Positions 1 to 12,171 of a stretch of 64,000 nt of DNA are shown here, piece after piece. Position 1 is the stretch's first letter. The number at the start of each line of letters is the position of its first letter. A model generated the notes under the pieces. The model did not search any database, was not told the DNA's origin, and saw nothing but the letters and a program-made list of their open reading frames with translations. The stretch covers positions 6,617,501 to 6,681,500 of the forward strand of contig NC_053420.1 in assembly GCF_016859285.1 (NCBI RefSeq), in the 5' to 3' direction. Position numbers and translations under genes: made by a program. This stretch comes from Xiphias gladius. Its lineage: Eukaryota; Chordata; Actinopteri; Istiophoriformes; Xiphiidae.

Positions 1-1034
1 GCAGCGTCCAGAGAGGGCTTGCGTTCTGCTCAGTGAGAGTCTGACCTCATCTCATCCAGTCAGGGTCCTGGTTCTCTCTGCCCCTCGCCCAGTATGTCCA
101 CAGTGTCGATAGGAAACAGCAGTGTGGATCATGTTCCCCTTCTAGTAGGATGCATGTTACGTTTTGTTCGTGTTGAGTCGCATGATAACTTAGGAATGAA
201 TATTTGGGATTCTGTTTAGACAGCCATCTTTGTGTTAGTATGCAGCAGCGTCTGTTCAGAGCTCCACGAACGTCCTGTCCGTAGGACTGAACATCCCTGT
301 CACCGCGACAGGACATAAACAGACTCGTCAATACCCAGCTAACATAGAGGAAGCTGCTGTTATACGTGACAGCAGGACAGTGGGTGTCTCCGGACACTTG
401 TAGGCAAGTGCAATCTGCATACTCTCCGTGTGGTCCTGCACACGCGGGGTTGCGAGGTGCCAGAACACATCCCGGCTCACATTGGGCGAAAGATGGGTGC
501 GCCCCAGTCTGCTCTGGTCCTCTTCTCGTGGTGCAACAGTGCACTGAATTCGGCGCTAGTTTCCGTTCATTTAGGTCAACAAATACACTGACAGAAACTA
601 ATCCAAAATACTTTGGGGATGAGGATTATCATTAATTCTCCATCACAGTCTCAAACACAAATTTTGTGGCATTCTTATTACATTCCTATTTGTCTCTTCA
701 TCTCTTTGGCATCTCCCCCCTGATACGATCTTATTAGATAAGACCCACCCTCTTGAAGTTTGGCCACCAACCAGAAATGACAAAAGCCAACCTGTGACCG
801 TGACACGGTGAGGGGGTCACACTAACCACCGCCCCACCGCTCCTTCCCTGTAGAACTCTGCAGATCACATGGAAGAGACTCACAGCAGCGTGGAAAGTTG
901 GCTGTTGTTTTCACCGCGCTTACACGGTGTCAAAGTCAGTAAATATATTGGGCTCACATCGTTCAGGTTTGGACTCCCCAGCCGGAACACTGCTGCCAGA
1001 GGATGAGATGTATTCCTACTGCAGCCTTATTTAT

Positions 1035-1480
1035 TCAACTATCCATTTTCCGCCGCTTATCTAGGTCGGCGTTGCAGTGACACCACGCGAGGTAGCCCCA
1101 GCCCACAGCAGCCAGGGTTGTCCTCCCAGTTGGACGTGTCCAGAGTACGTTCACAGGGAAGCTTCCTGATCAGACGATAAACCACCTCAACATCGAGGAG
1201 CAGCAGGTCTCCCTATAAGCTCTTCCTGCATTTCTGAGCTCCTCTCCCTGTCCATGAGGCTGAGCCCAGACACCCCGCAGAGGAAGCTCGTTTCAGCTGC
1301 TTGTATTTGCAGTCTCCTTCTTTGAGCCAGAGCTCATGACTATAGGTGAAGGTCTGAACGTAGATGGACTGGTAAATCAAGGGTCAGTTCCCTCTTCACC
1401 ACCTCAGTTCTATACAGTGTCCAAATTACTGCAGGCGCTCCAGCTCACCCTCGATCTTGAGTTGCAACAACTCTGACTGA
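1035..1480. mobile_element. Diverged copy of an abundant teleost interspersed repeat
   Basis: It begins with the phrase ccattttccgccgcttatct and continues with phrases such as cctgatcagacgataaacca, gaggaagctcgtttcagctg and gagctcatgactataggtga in the order of a very common fish repeat. It carries no open frame and is heavily decayed. Recognition is from memory of the repeat's wording; family assignment needs a repeat-library search. Confidence 0.6.
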
Positions 1481-4400
1481 TCTCAAAACCTAACAGCAAC
1501 TCCAGTCGCGTCCGCTTGCGTCTTTCCTTTGACTTTAAATGTCGTCCCACCACCTCTAAAACTTGATTTAAGAGCGCGCATTAAAACAGGAAGGACTGCG
1601 GTATCGATTAGTCTGTTTTGCATCACAGTGAGAGTTCAGCTCAACAGACAGGAAGTTAATGGATCTCTGAACAGTTTCTGGAGGTCTGTCTGTGTTTAAG
1701 ATAAATCATAGTACCACTTCTGATGTTTACTTTGTTTGTCAGATTTTACTAACAGAAACTAAATCAGATGTCAGTGACGTCCCGCAGCCAGCAGCAGAGG
1801 AGGTGATTGATCATCGTCATCCCTCCCCGCCCTGCTGTGTTTGATTAACAGACATTAGTGTAGCGGCCACGCTGAGGTTTATGGGAAACTGATGATTTCA
1901 GCCTGTAGAGTTAAATCCAATGTGTGTCCCTGCTGCCGCTCAGTACTTCCTGCCTGCCACTGTCTGCAGATTACTGTCTTAAAAGAAGAAGGAATCATCT
2001 TCCAATCAGAAGCAGCGATGCGTCTAATCCCCTTTTAGTCTGAATAGCAGCCATCAACCGATCTATGAACTAGGACACGTTATTGAAGTAATGTGCTACT
2101 ACTGCCATATTTCCAACGTTTTGTCATGACTAGGTTCTTCCTCTCCCCTCTGATGAGCTTTTTCTATGTAACTCAGAGCCATATTTTATAGGTTGTCTGT
2201 ATTGTTTTTTATCTCATTGTTATCGAGGTTTCCTTTGGACTTTCTCACCCCTTGACCCCCTTAACCCCCCTTCCCCCCCGGCCCTTTACTCCAAACATGA
2301 CCAAAAAATAAGGAGAAAATCTTCAGTCGTCACTGCCGAACCAAGTTTAAAGGACCTCTACAATGTTTACATGAAAAGCGAGTGGCTGGCAGTTCGCCTG
2401 CGCTTCTCTCATCCGACCACTTCCCTTTCATTCCCTTGCTTTCCTGAATCTTAGAGTTACTATTTAACTAAATGGGGAATCTTTCTTGCATGATTTTCAT
2501 ATAAAATTCAATGTTTTGCTCATTTTTTACAATTCTTCTGTATTTTTATATTAAGTACTTTTTAATATTTTGGAGATATATGAATATATATGTATAGGCT
2601 GAAGAGTTTGGTGACAGTACAGTACATGAATGAGATGAATCTACCGTGGACTCTGTCTTTTTACAGCTCTCTAAATATTTATGCCACGTGTGTCGTCTTG
2701 GTCACCTGATGTTAGGGCTCAGAAACCTGCAGTGACTTGTTTACTTCCTGTTGGCCGTTCAATTGGAATCTCAACAATCTAGTCTCATCAGCCCCCTTTT
2801 ACATGAGTATATCCACTTTATCTAAGATGTTGTGACACACTACACGCTATGTGACTTAGCAGTTATCCAACTCCATTAGAGTTCAGCAAATGCAACGTGA
2901 ATACAGCTAACTGTATCAAACATTAAATGGGAGTGTATAATTATTTATCCGACCTCTGGGTTTCTTTGGGTTTTTTTTTTTAAGCTACCACACCTGATTT
3001 CTTTGAATGAGTGGATTGATGCTGTTTTCCAACTGGCTGCTGTCAGAGCTGACGACTTTAACGAGGATCAAAGCTGTGTCCCACCTCAGGCCCCCGCCTC
3101 CTTCAAATGGGCGTGTCCTCTGAAGACATGTCATCACCTCAGACAGACCCAAAACCGGGAAAGTAACTTCACGACCAAGGCAGAGTCAGCCCAAATCGTA
3201 AAACGAACCAATGAGTTGTTTCGGCCCCCCCAGCCTAGAGGTTTCTGACACAGACCCATGAAAAAAACCTACCTGCACCAGATGTGAATAAATCAGACTT
3301 TTTTTTTTTTTTTTTCAAAAAAACAGACCCGGGCCTTTTTCTCTAAAAGCATCTTTATTTATGCTCGGCGCAGTGTCCCCAGAATGAGCGCCACGAGTTG
3401 CACCTCTTGCGTTGAGAGCAAGTCATCGCAGTCTCTATGAACCTTCAGTCAAATGGCATTAACCTCATGGAAAAAGTTTTTTTTTTCTGTTTAATAGCCA
3501 TAAACACTAATTCGTCCGCACCACCAAGGAGCTGTAGAGCGGAGTGCGCAGCCATGTTTGGTCGATAATGTTCGTCTGGTAACACTTTACTTCTTGCTTC
3601 TTCACAGAATGCTACGTTTACACGCTCCCTGGTGTTTTGGAGAATACTGCGATGGGGAACACGTTGAGCGTAAACGCTTCGGTGCATGCTTGTAGCTCAT
3701 GTGCCGACTGCAGAGGCCCAGGCCACGGTGTCTTGCTTGAGTATAAACAAACCTTAAGGCTAAAATTATCTTGATCCCATCGTACGTCTATGAGCCTTGG
3801 CTCGAAAGGGACTCAAAGACAGCTAGACCTCGTCTGAACAAGTCAGAGGGTGATTGAAACTTGTCTGATCCTAAAAAACTGATCCAAGACCGGGGGCAAT
3901 AGAGAAGGGCCCTACCCAACCCAATTAGACTGAATCTAATTTGAACCCAGCCTGACTGGATCCCAGGTCAGATCATAGTTGCTAGACGCCGATTGGTTCC
4001 TCTGTTAATTTATTTGGAGTAATTTCAGTATTTGAAGTTAGGATTTATTAACTGTGACCAGCAGCTATAATACCTTTACAAATATTTGGGGTTGCTCACA
4101 AAATCAAGAGGAGTTTTTATATTTGTTCCCTCAACGATGATTCTACACAGAACAGGTTTTGTTCGTTTTAAATGTATTTTCTTTCAGTAATTTAATCATC
4201 AAAAACTGTAGTAACTGTTGTTGTACATGTTGCATACTGGGGTGTGAGGGGGGTTGGGGGGGCAGTCTAATCATGACTAGGACCCCAAAAATGCTCAGGC
4301 TGGCCCTGGACCACAGGTTGTGTCATCGAAATTCAGGCCAAAGAAGGAAAAGACGCCACCTTTCTCAGCTTCATTCCCGATTTCTAATTTGATCATGAAA

Positions 4401-5415
4401 TTTGGACAGTCAAGGAGGTGGGGCCCGTGACAGGACACAGCTGTAGATATCATCACCATTTTTATACGAGTAACATTTCATCCCGGGACAAGAGCAGGAC
4501 TGTCAAAGCGCTTGTGACAGCACTTCCTCTACTGGCAGTGTGTCCTGTAAATGAGACACACCCTCCAAACAACGACGCGTTTCCTCTTTGTTTTTGTTCT
4601 ACTGCTGAATCTGACAGATCACCTGTGCTCCTGCAGTCAGTGCAATGTAAATATTGTCATATAAGTGAATGAAATGTACCTGCTGTGTGTGTCAGTGACA
4701 GGAAATGGGAGAGGGGGCAATCAGCCAATCATCACCCAGCAAAGCTTTAGGAGTGTTCCGCCAAAGTCGTTTTCTCATTTCTTTTCTTCTTCTGCACAAG
4801 TTTGTTTAGACAGTTTGTGGGCACATGACCCCCTCTCCTCCATCCCCCCCTTGCCCCCCACCGCCTGGATAAGATTGTCCCTGTGCTCTCGCCATGGCCT
4901 CGGTGTGGCTGTGGTGGTCATCTGTTGGACTGGTTTGACTGGTTGCCCTCACGTCTCATGCCAGGTGAACGGTACAGGCCCGCCATCAGACACACTCCAG
5001 ATCTGTTTGTGCCTCTGGTTTCAGCCACGTCACAAATAAAAACAGTCGGGGACGAGACAGGACGAGTCTCAGCGGCGGACTGAAAGTCTTCACCTGGTTT
5101 TAGTTTTTTCCGAAGGTTCATTCTTGGAGTGTATAAGATCTCGGTTTTGCCACAGTTTTCCACTAGGACATCTGTATGGAGAGGGAACTCGCTTCTTATC
5201 CAGTCACTGTTGCGTTTTGACTGCGTTGCTTCCTCTTCAGAGCGCTGCCTTTCTAAAGAACAGCTTCCTGTAGTTGGATAATAAAGGAAATCTCTGGAGA
5301 ACCTTCACAACCACTTCAAAATTCACGAATAAAAAAAATGGTTCAAACGAACTGGAATATCACAGCTGGAAAAGTCATAACCACTCAAAATATATCTCTA
5401 TATATTTATATAATG

Positions 5416-5467
5416 TATCTATGTATTTATATCTAATATATGTATATTAGATATAAATACATAGATA
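5416..5467. repeat. Perfect 25-bp inverted repeat with 2-nt loop
   Basis: The left arm 5416-5440 is the exact reverse complement of the right arm 5443-5467, with TG between them. It is AT-rich and sits in an AT-rich patch. It could be a cruciform-prone palindrome, the core of a small inverted-repeat element, or a hairpin if transcribed. Confidence 0.85.
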
Positions 5468-5867
5468 TATATATGGTTTCTCAGTTGAACTTCATTGCAA
5501 AAAAGACTGAAAAATATTTGTTTTCTGTAATTACTATGATACACAGTAATAGGCGTTGGTGTTATTTTTGTATAAACATAATATCATCTATGTGGCATGC
5601 ATGACATATATACAAATTGGTGGTTTAAAGCAATATGTCCAACCTGGTGCGATTGGTTCCGTCGTGTTCTGTGTAGCCTAAAGCCACTCTGTAGGAAAAG
5701 AGATTAAAAAAAAAAAAGAGTAACTGCATTTGGATAAAACTAATTGTTCAGTATATGTGTTATATGTTCTGTGTTCTGCATGTTTTAGTATGGAATGAAA
5801 CATCCCCAAATGTTGACTTGTTTTCCAAATGAATCTCAAATACATGCCCTAGACACATGCAACATCT

Positions 5868-5878
5868 CACACACACGC

Positions 5879-5918
<40 letters not shown>

Positions 5919-5930
5919 AGACACACATGT
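5868..5930. repeat. (CA)n microsatellite
   Basis: About 60 bp of nearly pure CA dinucleotides with a few CG and GA interruptions at the ends. The long hydrophobic or Cys-Val open frames across it are artefacts. Confidence 0.95.
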
Positions 5931-6425
5931 ATTTGCACTGTGAGGTGAAACACACTGAGGAAATTAAAACTGTGTGACTTCTGATGGATGGATTAATGAA
6001 AGATGTAGATTCTTCTTTTTGTTTCCATCGTCTCATTTATCCAGAAACAAGACAGCCAACACATCTGTCTGCTCATCCACCTACCCACTGTTTCATCCTC
6101 CCGTCCCACCACACACACTCACAGACACACACACAGACACACGCACACACACAACGGCACAGAAACACTCAGATTTACAGATTATCCTGAACTCCTCACC
6201 CACTCGTCTGTGCAGAGAGAGGAGCAGGGAGACGATGACAGTTAACAGGCCTGAAACATGCAGCATGTGGTTCAGGTAGGCTTCTGCTCTGCAGGTGTCA
6301 TCATCTCACCGATCACATCCATTTATCCATTATCCTCCTCCGTCCCTCTACTGGCCAGGTTGGGGAGAAAACTGAGGATAATGGAGTTCGTTTCTCACCT
6401 GTAAAATGTCTGTGTCGATGTTAAA

Positions 6426-6940
6426 GAGCCCGACCGATATATCGGATGATTTTATCAGAATCTGCAGAATATATATATGTGTCATCTGATAAGAAATGTC
6501 ACAACAGAAATGATAATATAGAAATTCAATCTGGTCCAAGTTAATTTGTTAAGGCTGCAACTAAGAAATATTTTCAGTATTGATTAATCTGCTGTTTTTT
6601 ATTTGTTTTTTTGTGATGGTTCGATATATTGTTTTGTCCATAAAATAGTGGAAAATGCTTTTTATAGTTTCCCAGAGCCCAGGATGACGGCCTCAGATTC
6701 CTCCGTCAGTCCAAAACCCAAAGATTATTCGGTTTACCTTCATGTATCCTCCCATCTGCTTCTCAGATGGGAGGATTTGTTGAAGATTAATTGATCAGCA
6801 GAAAACTATAGTACTATTTTGACCAATCAGTTTAACTTGGTAAGTGCCCCACTCATTGCATATCTTGGTCAAACCTCTTTATTAACCAAATGTTAATAAA
6901 CCAAAACATTTTATATGTCGTATCAGTATCAGTCGGGCTC
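6426..6940. mobile_element. Inverted-repeat (MITE-like) element, host of a nested insertion
   Basis: It opens with gagcccgaccgatatatcgg and closes with tatcagtatcagtcgggctc, whose reverse complement shares the first 14 bases with one mismatch. This matches a widespread fish non-autonomous repeat with these termini. Its middle is occupied by a second repeat family (6550-6830). No coding capacity. Confidence 0.6.
6550..6830. mobile_element. Dispersed 'ggctgcaactaa' fish repeat, nested
   Basis: It begins aaggctgcaactaagaaata, runs through gattaatctgctg and tttgtccataaaatagtgga, which are hallmark phrases of a family seen again near 26590-27010, 30597-30915, 44970-45140, 45925-46020, 47300-47560 and 55953-56684. 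It lies wholly inside the element at 6426-6940. Confidence 0.6.
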
Positions 6941-8239
6941 CGATGCACATCAGTGTCAGTCTGATGGTTGAGAGCAGTCTTCTTGTTTGTGTTGTGATGA
7001 CAGACTTGTAATTCAAGAATATATGGTTCCCTTTTAAAACTAAGAAGAAAAAAAAAGCCAAAGCCAGAATGTCTCTTAGGTTTCTAAAGAGGACACATAT
7101 CTCTACACCTGAACAATAAACTCGATACAACGTAAATCAGGCGGGTTTAAAGTTGTTGGATTGTGGATGTTTCCCTTTGCCTCCAGTCTTTGCGCTTTAA
7201 GCTAAGCTCTGGAGAAGACAGAACCCAAGAGGATTTCATAAAATGCCGCACTGTCCTTTAAATCTACATTAACAAACACAACAGGAAGAAAGAAATGAGG
7301 GATAATCTACCATATTACATGTTTGACACACCTGCTCAGACTGACTTCAGTTTTCACGTGTAAACATCAAGCCAGTTTTCCTCTTAGATCCAAAACTTCA
7401 TCATCACACAACCGGACATTTCCCCTCAAATTTTAAATCTCTGTAAAAAAAAACGGGTATTTATTGACTTTTTTTGACAAATCTTTCTGAATATTTGGTT
7501 TTTATCAGGCTGTAGAAACGACTGTCACAGGGACAAAATGTTATCAGTGCTAAAGTTTCACGTCGATGTGGAAATTAATGCTGGTAAAGTGCACAGAGCA
7601 AGTTGAGATGGATAGTTTGGCAAATCCAGCAGCAGGGCCAAAGCCAGGATTCAAGAAATACTGACATCATTAAAATCTCTCTTTAATTATTTTAATTTAT
7701 CCTATTTCATTAATTCAGTTAACTGACTATTTACTGTATTGATATTTTTTTGTGTATAATATATTCCCCAACACGAAGGTCTAAATGCTGTTTCAAAGCC
7801 TCCCCCACGTTGTGGGGAATACAATTCTAGTGAGGACATACTAAATCCTTTCTTGATTCATTTATTGTTGTAGTCAAATTTACATAAAGTATACGAGTCT
7901 AAAGGAACCGGCATTATGCTACATTCATGTCATATCAGAATTACCATAATCGCTAGTTTCCAACCTGTAAAAAGTGTTCACCTAAACGTCCATGTCAAAA
8001 TTACTTCGATGTACCGTATATGACTTGGCTCTGAATGTCTCGGGAATGTGACAGAAAATACACAACAACGAACCAACATGAACGCTTCCTGTCATCCAAA
8101 CTCCTGTGTTTGGGTTGATTAAACCTAAGTTTAATGGCGTTAGTGTTGTGGTGCTGCGCTGTTAATGAACAGGGATCTTTTCCACCATTCAACCCAAATT
8201 AGGAACGTAGAACTGGTCTGTCGCGCCTCCTCTCTGGTG

Positions 8240-8760
8240 CAGGCTAAAATGTCTCAACAACTATTGCATGGATTGACACTAAATAAGCCACGGACATTCG
8301 TGGCGCCAAGGCCATGAATCCTAATGATTCAGGAGATCCTCTAAGTTTTCCTGTGGCGCCACGTTGGGTTCACGTTTTGGGTTTTCGAGTGAAATTTCTC
8401 ATCGTCTGTTGGATGGATTGTCTTTAAATCTGATGCACACATTCATGTCCGCCTGTCAATGAATTGTGAAATCTTCGGGGACCGATGAGCTTCCCATATA
8501 GCGCCATCATCAGGTCGAAATTTTAATTCATCCAATCTTTTGGTTCATAATCAAACACCTGCAAAACTACAAACACTCCCATCGGCCCCAACTCACCTTG
8601 TGCTTAGGGCTGATTAGCAAATGTTAGCATGCTAAGAGGCTAAATTAAGATGGTGGATATGGTAAAGATTCGACCTGCTACACATCGGCGTCGTCATCGG
8701 TAGCACCTTAGCATGTTGAACGCCCGATTGTTGCTAAACGTCTGTGACCTCGGTGTCTTC
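8240..8760 (+). mobile_element. Composite teleost interspersed repeat
   Basis: The phrases aatgtctcaacaactattgc, tcctaatgattcaggagatc, agcgccatcatcaggtcgaa and gcaaatgttagcatgctaag occur in the order known for a very abundant percomorph repeat. A partial, reverse-oriented relative is at 61860-62090. It is decayed and non-coding. Confidence 0.65.
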
Positions 8761-8851
8761 AGCCGTATCCCCGATCCCGTCTGGCAGATTGTGAGCTTTT
8801 AGCAGTGATCGGTTTTTGTGAGCCAAAATAAAACTTCCTGTGCTTCCCTGT

Positions 8852-8902
8852 ATGTGTGTGTGTGCGTGCGTGTGTGTGCGTGCGTTGGTCTGTGTGTGTT
8901 GG
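8852..8902. repeat. (TG)n-rich microsatellite with CG interruptions
   Basis: Tandem TG with TGCG variants. It generates long spurious open frames on both strands, which are left out of this annotation. Confidence 0.9.
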
Positions 8903-9383
8903 TCTCGGGGCGGGCCGCCGGCTCGGCGAAGGTGTGTTTCCTCAGCATTTGTGTCACCTTCTCCCTCGGTCACTCTCATCCCGCCTGCTTCCATCGAACA
9001 TCCTCCTCCTGTTTGCAACATTCTCCAATGCAACGGCTCCTCCAGCTCTCCCTTCTCCCTCGCACTCTCACCCCGTCCGCTCGTCTCTGTCTTTATCTAC
9101 CTTTTTATTTTTCAGTTCTTTCTACGAACAGAACCACGATACCTGTACACTGATGTAGTATGTATATGTGTGTGTGTGTACAACAGGTGCGCACACGCCT
9201 GTTTTTTTCTTTACTCTTTTTGTAAGATATGATCATGTGGAATGCCTTGGTCTTAGTGTCATGTCGTTTGAACTTAAGCTGAACAAAAGATGATAATCAA
9301 GCAACTGAGTAAAAGTTGTTACATAAGTATATATATATAAAATATATAAATATATATAAATATATACAAATCTATATACATAA

Positions 9384-9410
9384 AATAAAGCCATTGGAAT
9401 TTGAAATAAA
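9384..9410 (+). terminator. Tandem polyadenylation signals
   Basis: Two canonical AATAAA hexamers (9384-9389 and 9405-9410) lie 21 bp apart after a TA-rich tract and are followed by tgtgtcaaattgtgatttttt, a plausible GU/U-rich downstream element. They are the best candidate for the 3' end of a plus-strand transcript entering the window from the left. Confidence 0.45.
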
Positions 9411-10709
9411 TCTGTGTCAAATTGTGATTTTTTAAGAAGATTATTTTTATACAGATTTTTAAAATGTATTTACAGTTTAATGTACCCTTAAGACTTTTTA
9501 TTCCGAATATTGCTGTGGGATCTAAAACGTATGTTGATGACGAGTTGAGAAAGATGAATGGCTTCTACCCTGAGAGGTATAATCTCAGCACGTAAAAAGT
9601 TGCACTGTGAGCTGATGAAATCACAGAAACCTGGATGCTTTAGCGAAAAACCGCGGTTTTTAAGGAGTCCTGGCCAAAGAGTAAACGAGCTGATCTTTGC
9701 CACTTTTTTGCGAGTTCGCATACAAATCGAGTTCGCACTGGTACGCGCTGCCTCCCGGAAACAGCCATATCCTCGTTCTCTGAAGTCCGGACGCTGACCG
9801 CGTCTCCCGCCTTCTCCCAGACTACTCGGCTCTCACATGTTGCCAAAACTAACTGCCAGCCATATCAATGAAAAGCGTCACAGCCCGAAAAAAGTGTCAC
9901 AAACTAAGCTGAGTGGTGCAGCGGTGCAGTCCAGTACTACAAACCCGTAGGAGCTCGGGCCCGACCCGGTTGCTGCTGATACCAGCTCTCGTACACACTG
10001 GCTGACCTCCACACTCTTGTCGATGGATGCCTACGCCGGAGAATGCCGCCGAGACGGACTGGGAGCCTCGGGACTCACCGGATCTGTTCATGTACCGGAG
10101 TCAGACAGTAGACTCGGGGCCGTTGGCCTGTGGATGTTCCTCCTGATTCCTGCTGCCTGCCGACTTTGGAGAGACTTGGTTCTGCATCTTAATTAACTTA
10201 CTCAACTTTTAGTGGTGGTTAGTGTTAATAATTGTTTTGTACTTGACTGACTGGTCAGGTCTTATTTGTGCTACTGTCGTCATACTGATGTAAAAGGTTG
10301 GTTGATGTCAGTGCCCCCCCCCCCAACCACGGCGCCATGGTGACCCCCCTTACTGCCGCTTTTTCAGGCAGTTGTCTATGTTGTGATCTTTTTGTTATGT
10401 GGCACGAATCAGAAGTATTTGAAGGAAGGGGACCGCACACGGGCTGTTAATGTTGAATCAAAGCCCAGTGTTTCAGCTCACACCTTCATCAGGGGCCAAA
10501 CAGGAGTAATAAGTAGAAAAGCACTTTATATACATTTTTAAATATCATACAAATAATCTTGTGGGATATTTACATCATTCAGGAGGCAAGTCAACATCTG
10601 TGTCACCCGCATAGGTGTTCTCCTTTGCTTTACTCATTGTGGCCCCATCCTGTGGTCACCAGTACAATACTAGTACCAATACAGTGCCTGTCAAAATAAA
10701 TAAATAAAC

Positions 10710-10990
10710 TGGAAAATGCACTCAGCAGAGCGCAGACCTCCGCCAAGGCCAATGACAAAAGACATACACCAGACTTCAGAGGAAAAAAAATTCAATTTCA
10801 CAGTAAATGATCTGGATCTGCTCCAAAATGAAACGAGTTCTTCCCTAGGCCCTAGCCCCATCCCTCCACCACGTTCGCTGCAAATTGGTTCTGTAGTTTT
10901 TGGTGTAATCCTGCTGACAAATTAACAAACCAACAGACCAACATACGGACCCAAGCCAAAACATAATCTCCTTGGCGGAAGTAATAAAAA
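10710..10990 (+). mobile_element. SINE/LINE-tail-like dispersed repeat
   Basis: Phrases such as cagcagagcgcagacctccg, gttctgtagtttttggtgta, atcctgctgacaaattaaca and a terminal ctccttggcggaagtaataa are characteristic of a short interspersed element common in fish. No open frame of value. Assigned by recognition of wording only. Confidence 0.6.
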
Positions 10991-11867
10991 TAAAAAAATC
11001 TAAATAGTACTTAATTTATGAGAAAAGTTAAGTACCTTAAATCTGGCTCTTCATTCAATCCATGTGGCAATAATGTGGCAATAATTTATATATCCAAAGC
11101 TCTTCTCGTTTCAAAAGCAACAGATTACCCCCCCTCCTTATGGAAAGTGACTTTTGTAGTGCGCGTTGAACCTGTGTAGCCGTTTTCCTACGGGGGTGCT
11201 CAAGTCTTGTCTCACACCTTTGTATTCTGAAATCCCAATTTTTTTAATTGTCGCTTTGTTTTTCCCACACACGCCCCCCCAGCGATGGCACAGCTAATGA
11301 GTCCCTTCACACTGAAGGTCTGTCCTGAATGGGGACACCTAAATGTGCTACTGCCTAAAGGTTGTGTTATTGCATTCAGCTTTCAGAATAACAAGGAGAA
11401 ATCATCTTGCTATGAACTTCGGACTGACCTGTCACATCTGAGGAGACTAGAATTTTTTTTTTAAAACTTTGCCTCTGTTATTTGCAAAAAGAGGAGGATG
11501 CCTCACCCAATTACCAAGTCTTTCATCAGAAGTCAGGATAGGCCGGTGTTTCAGAATTACGGACTTTTGTAAAACCGGAAGTGCGGACGCATGAAACGCT
11601 TCTATCTGACCTCCTGGCTGGTTTCATCAGGGACTCTCCGCACCTCTCGTGGACTTTGTTCCCTGATCGGGGTTGAGGTGCTTCTTCATTTTTGTTTCCA
11701 CAGAGACGGAGACGAATGATGATGAGCAGCAGAGAGCTCCTGTGCCAGATTCAAGCCCAGGAATCACACGTATATGGTGGACATCTTCGATCACTACGTT
11801 ACCATAGCGACCCAGCCAGAAATTATATACCTGCACAGTGTGCTATTAAAAAGGTTTTAGTGCCTCA

Positions 11868-11869
11868 GC

Positions 11870-11903
<34 letters not shown>

Positions 11904-11908
11904 CGATG
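11868..11908. repeat. (GAT)n trinucleotide microsatellite
   Basis: About twelve tandem GAT/ATG units. It produces poly-Asp and poly-Met frames that are artefacts. Confidence 0.95.
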
Positions 11909-12123
11909 CCAGTGAGTCCAACACTCAAAACAGCTCAGTTGCTGCTTTTACTATACTACACTAATCTGACAACTGCCATTACCAGTTACTTTGCTGATGA
12001 AAAGTTTACCAAAAAAACATATAATAAGCTTATAAAATATAACACATTGTTAAAGATTAAACAAGTGGGAAATTCTCAGATGGGTTCATTTAAATGTTAG
12101 AGGTCAAATTATCCAGTAAGTCA

Positions 12124-12171
12124 CAAATAATAGTGAAGTAATCTTCACTATCTAATCTTCACTATTATTTG
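12124..12171. repeat. Hairpin: perfect 15-bp inverted repeat
   Basis: Arms 12124-12138 (caaataatagtgaag) and 12157-12171 (cttcactattatttg) are exact reverse complements separated by 18 nt; the loop itself repeats cttcacta. Could be a remnant of a small palindromic element. Confidence 0.8.

Larger units (their letters stand above)
1..9430 (+). other. Non-coding stretch, possibly the long 3' UTR of a gene left of the window
   Basis: No reading frame here looks like a protein family or is bounded by convincing splice sites; the short open frames are low-complexity or chance. Much of it reads like UTR or intergenic DNA: T-rich runs, AT-rich tracts near 2500-2600, several AATAAA hexamers (3287-3292, 5280-5285) and a paired polyA signal at 9384-9410. 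Embedded repeats are listed separately. The inference that this is a plus-strand 3' UTR rests only on texture and the terminal polyA signals; the host gene would lie outside the window, and I cannot name it. Confidence 0.35.

Noticed and set aside
7800-7822. Short inverted repeat ccccacgttgtgggg
   Set aside because: The arms are only about six bases, too short to distinguish from chance.
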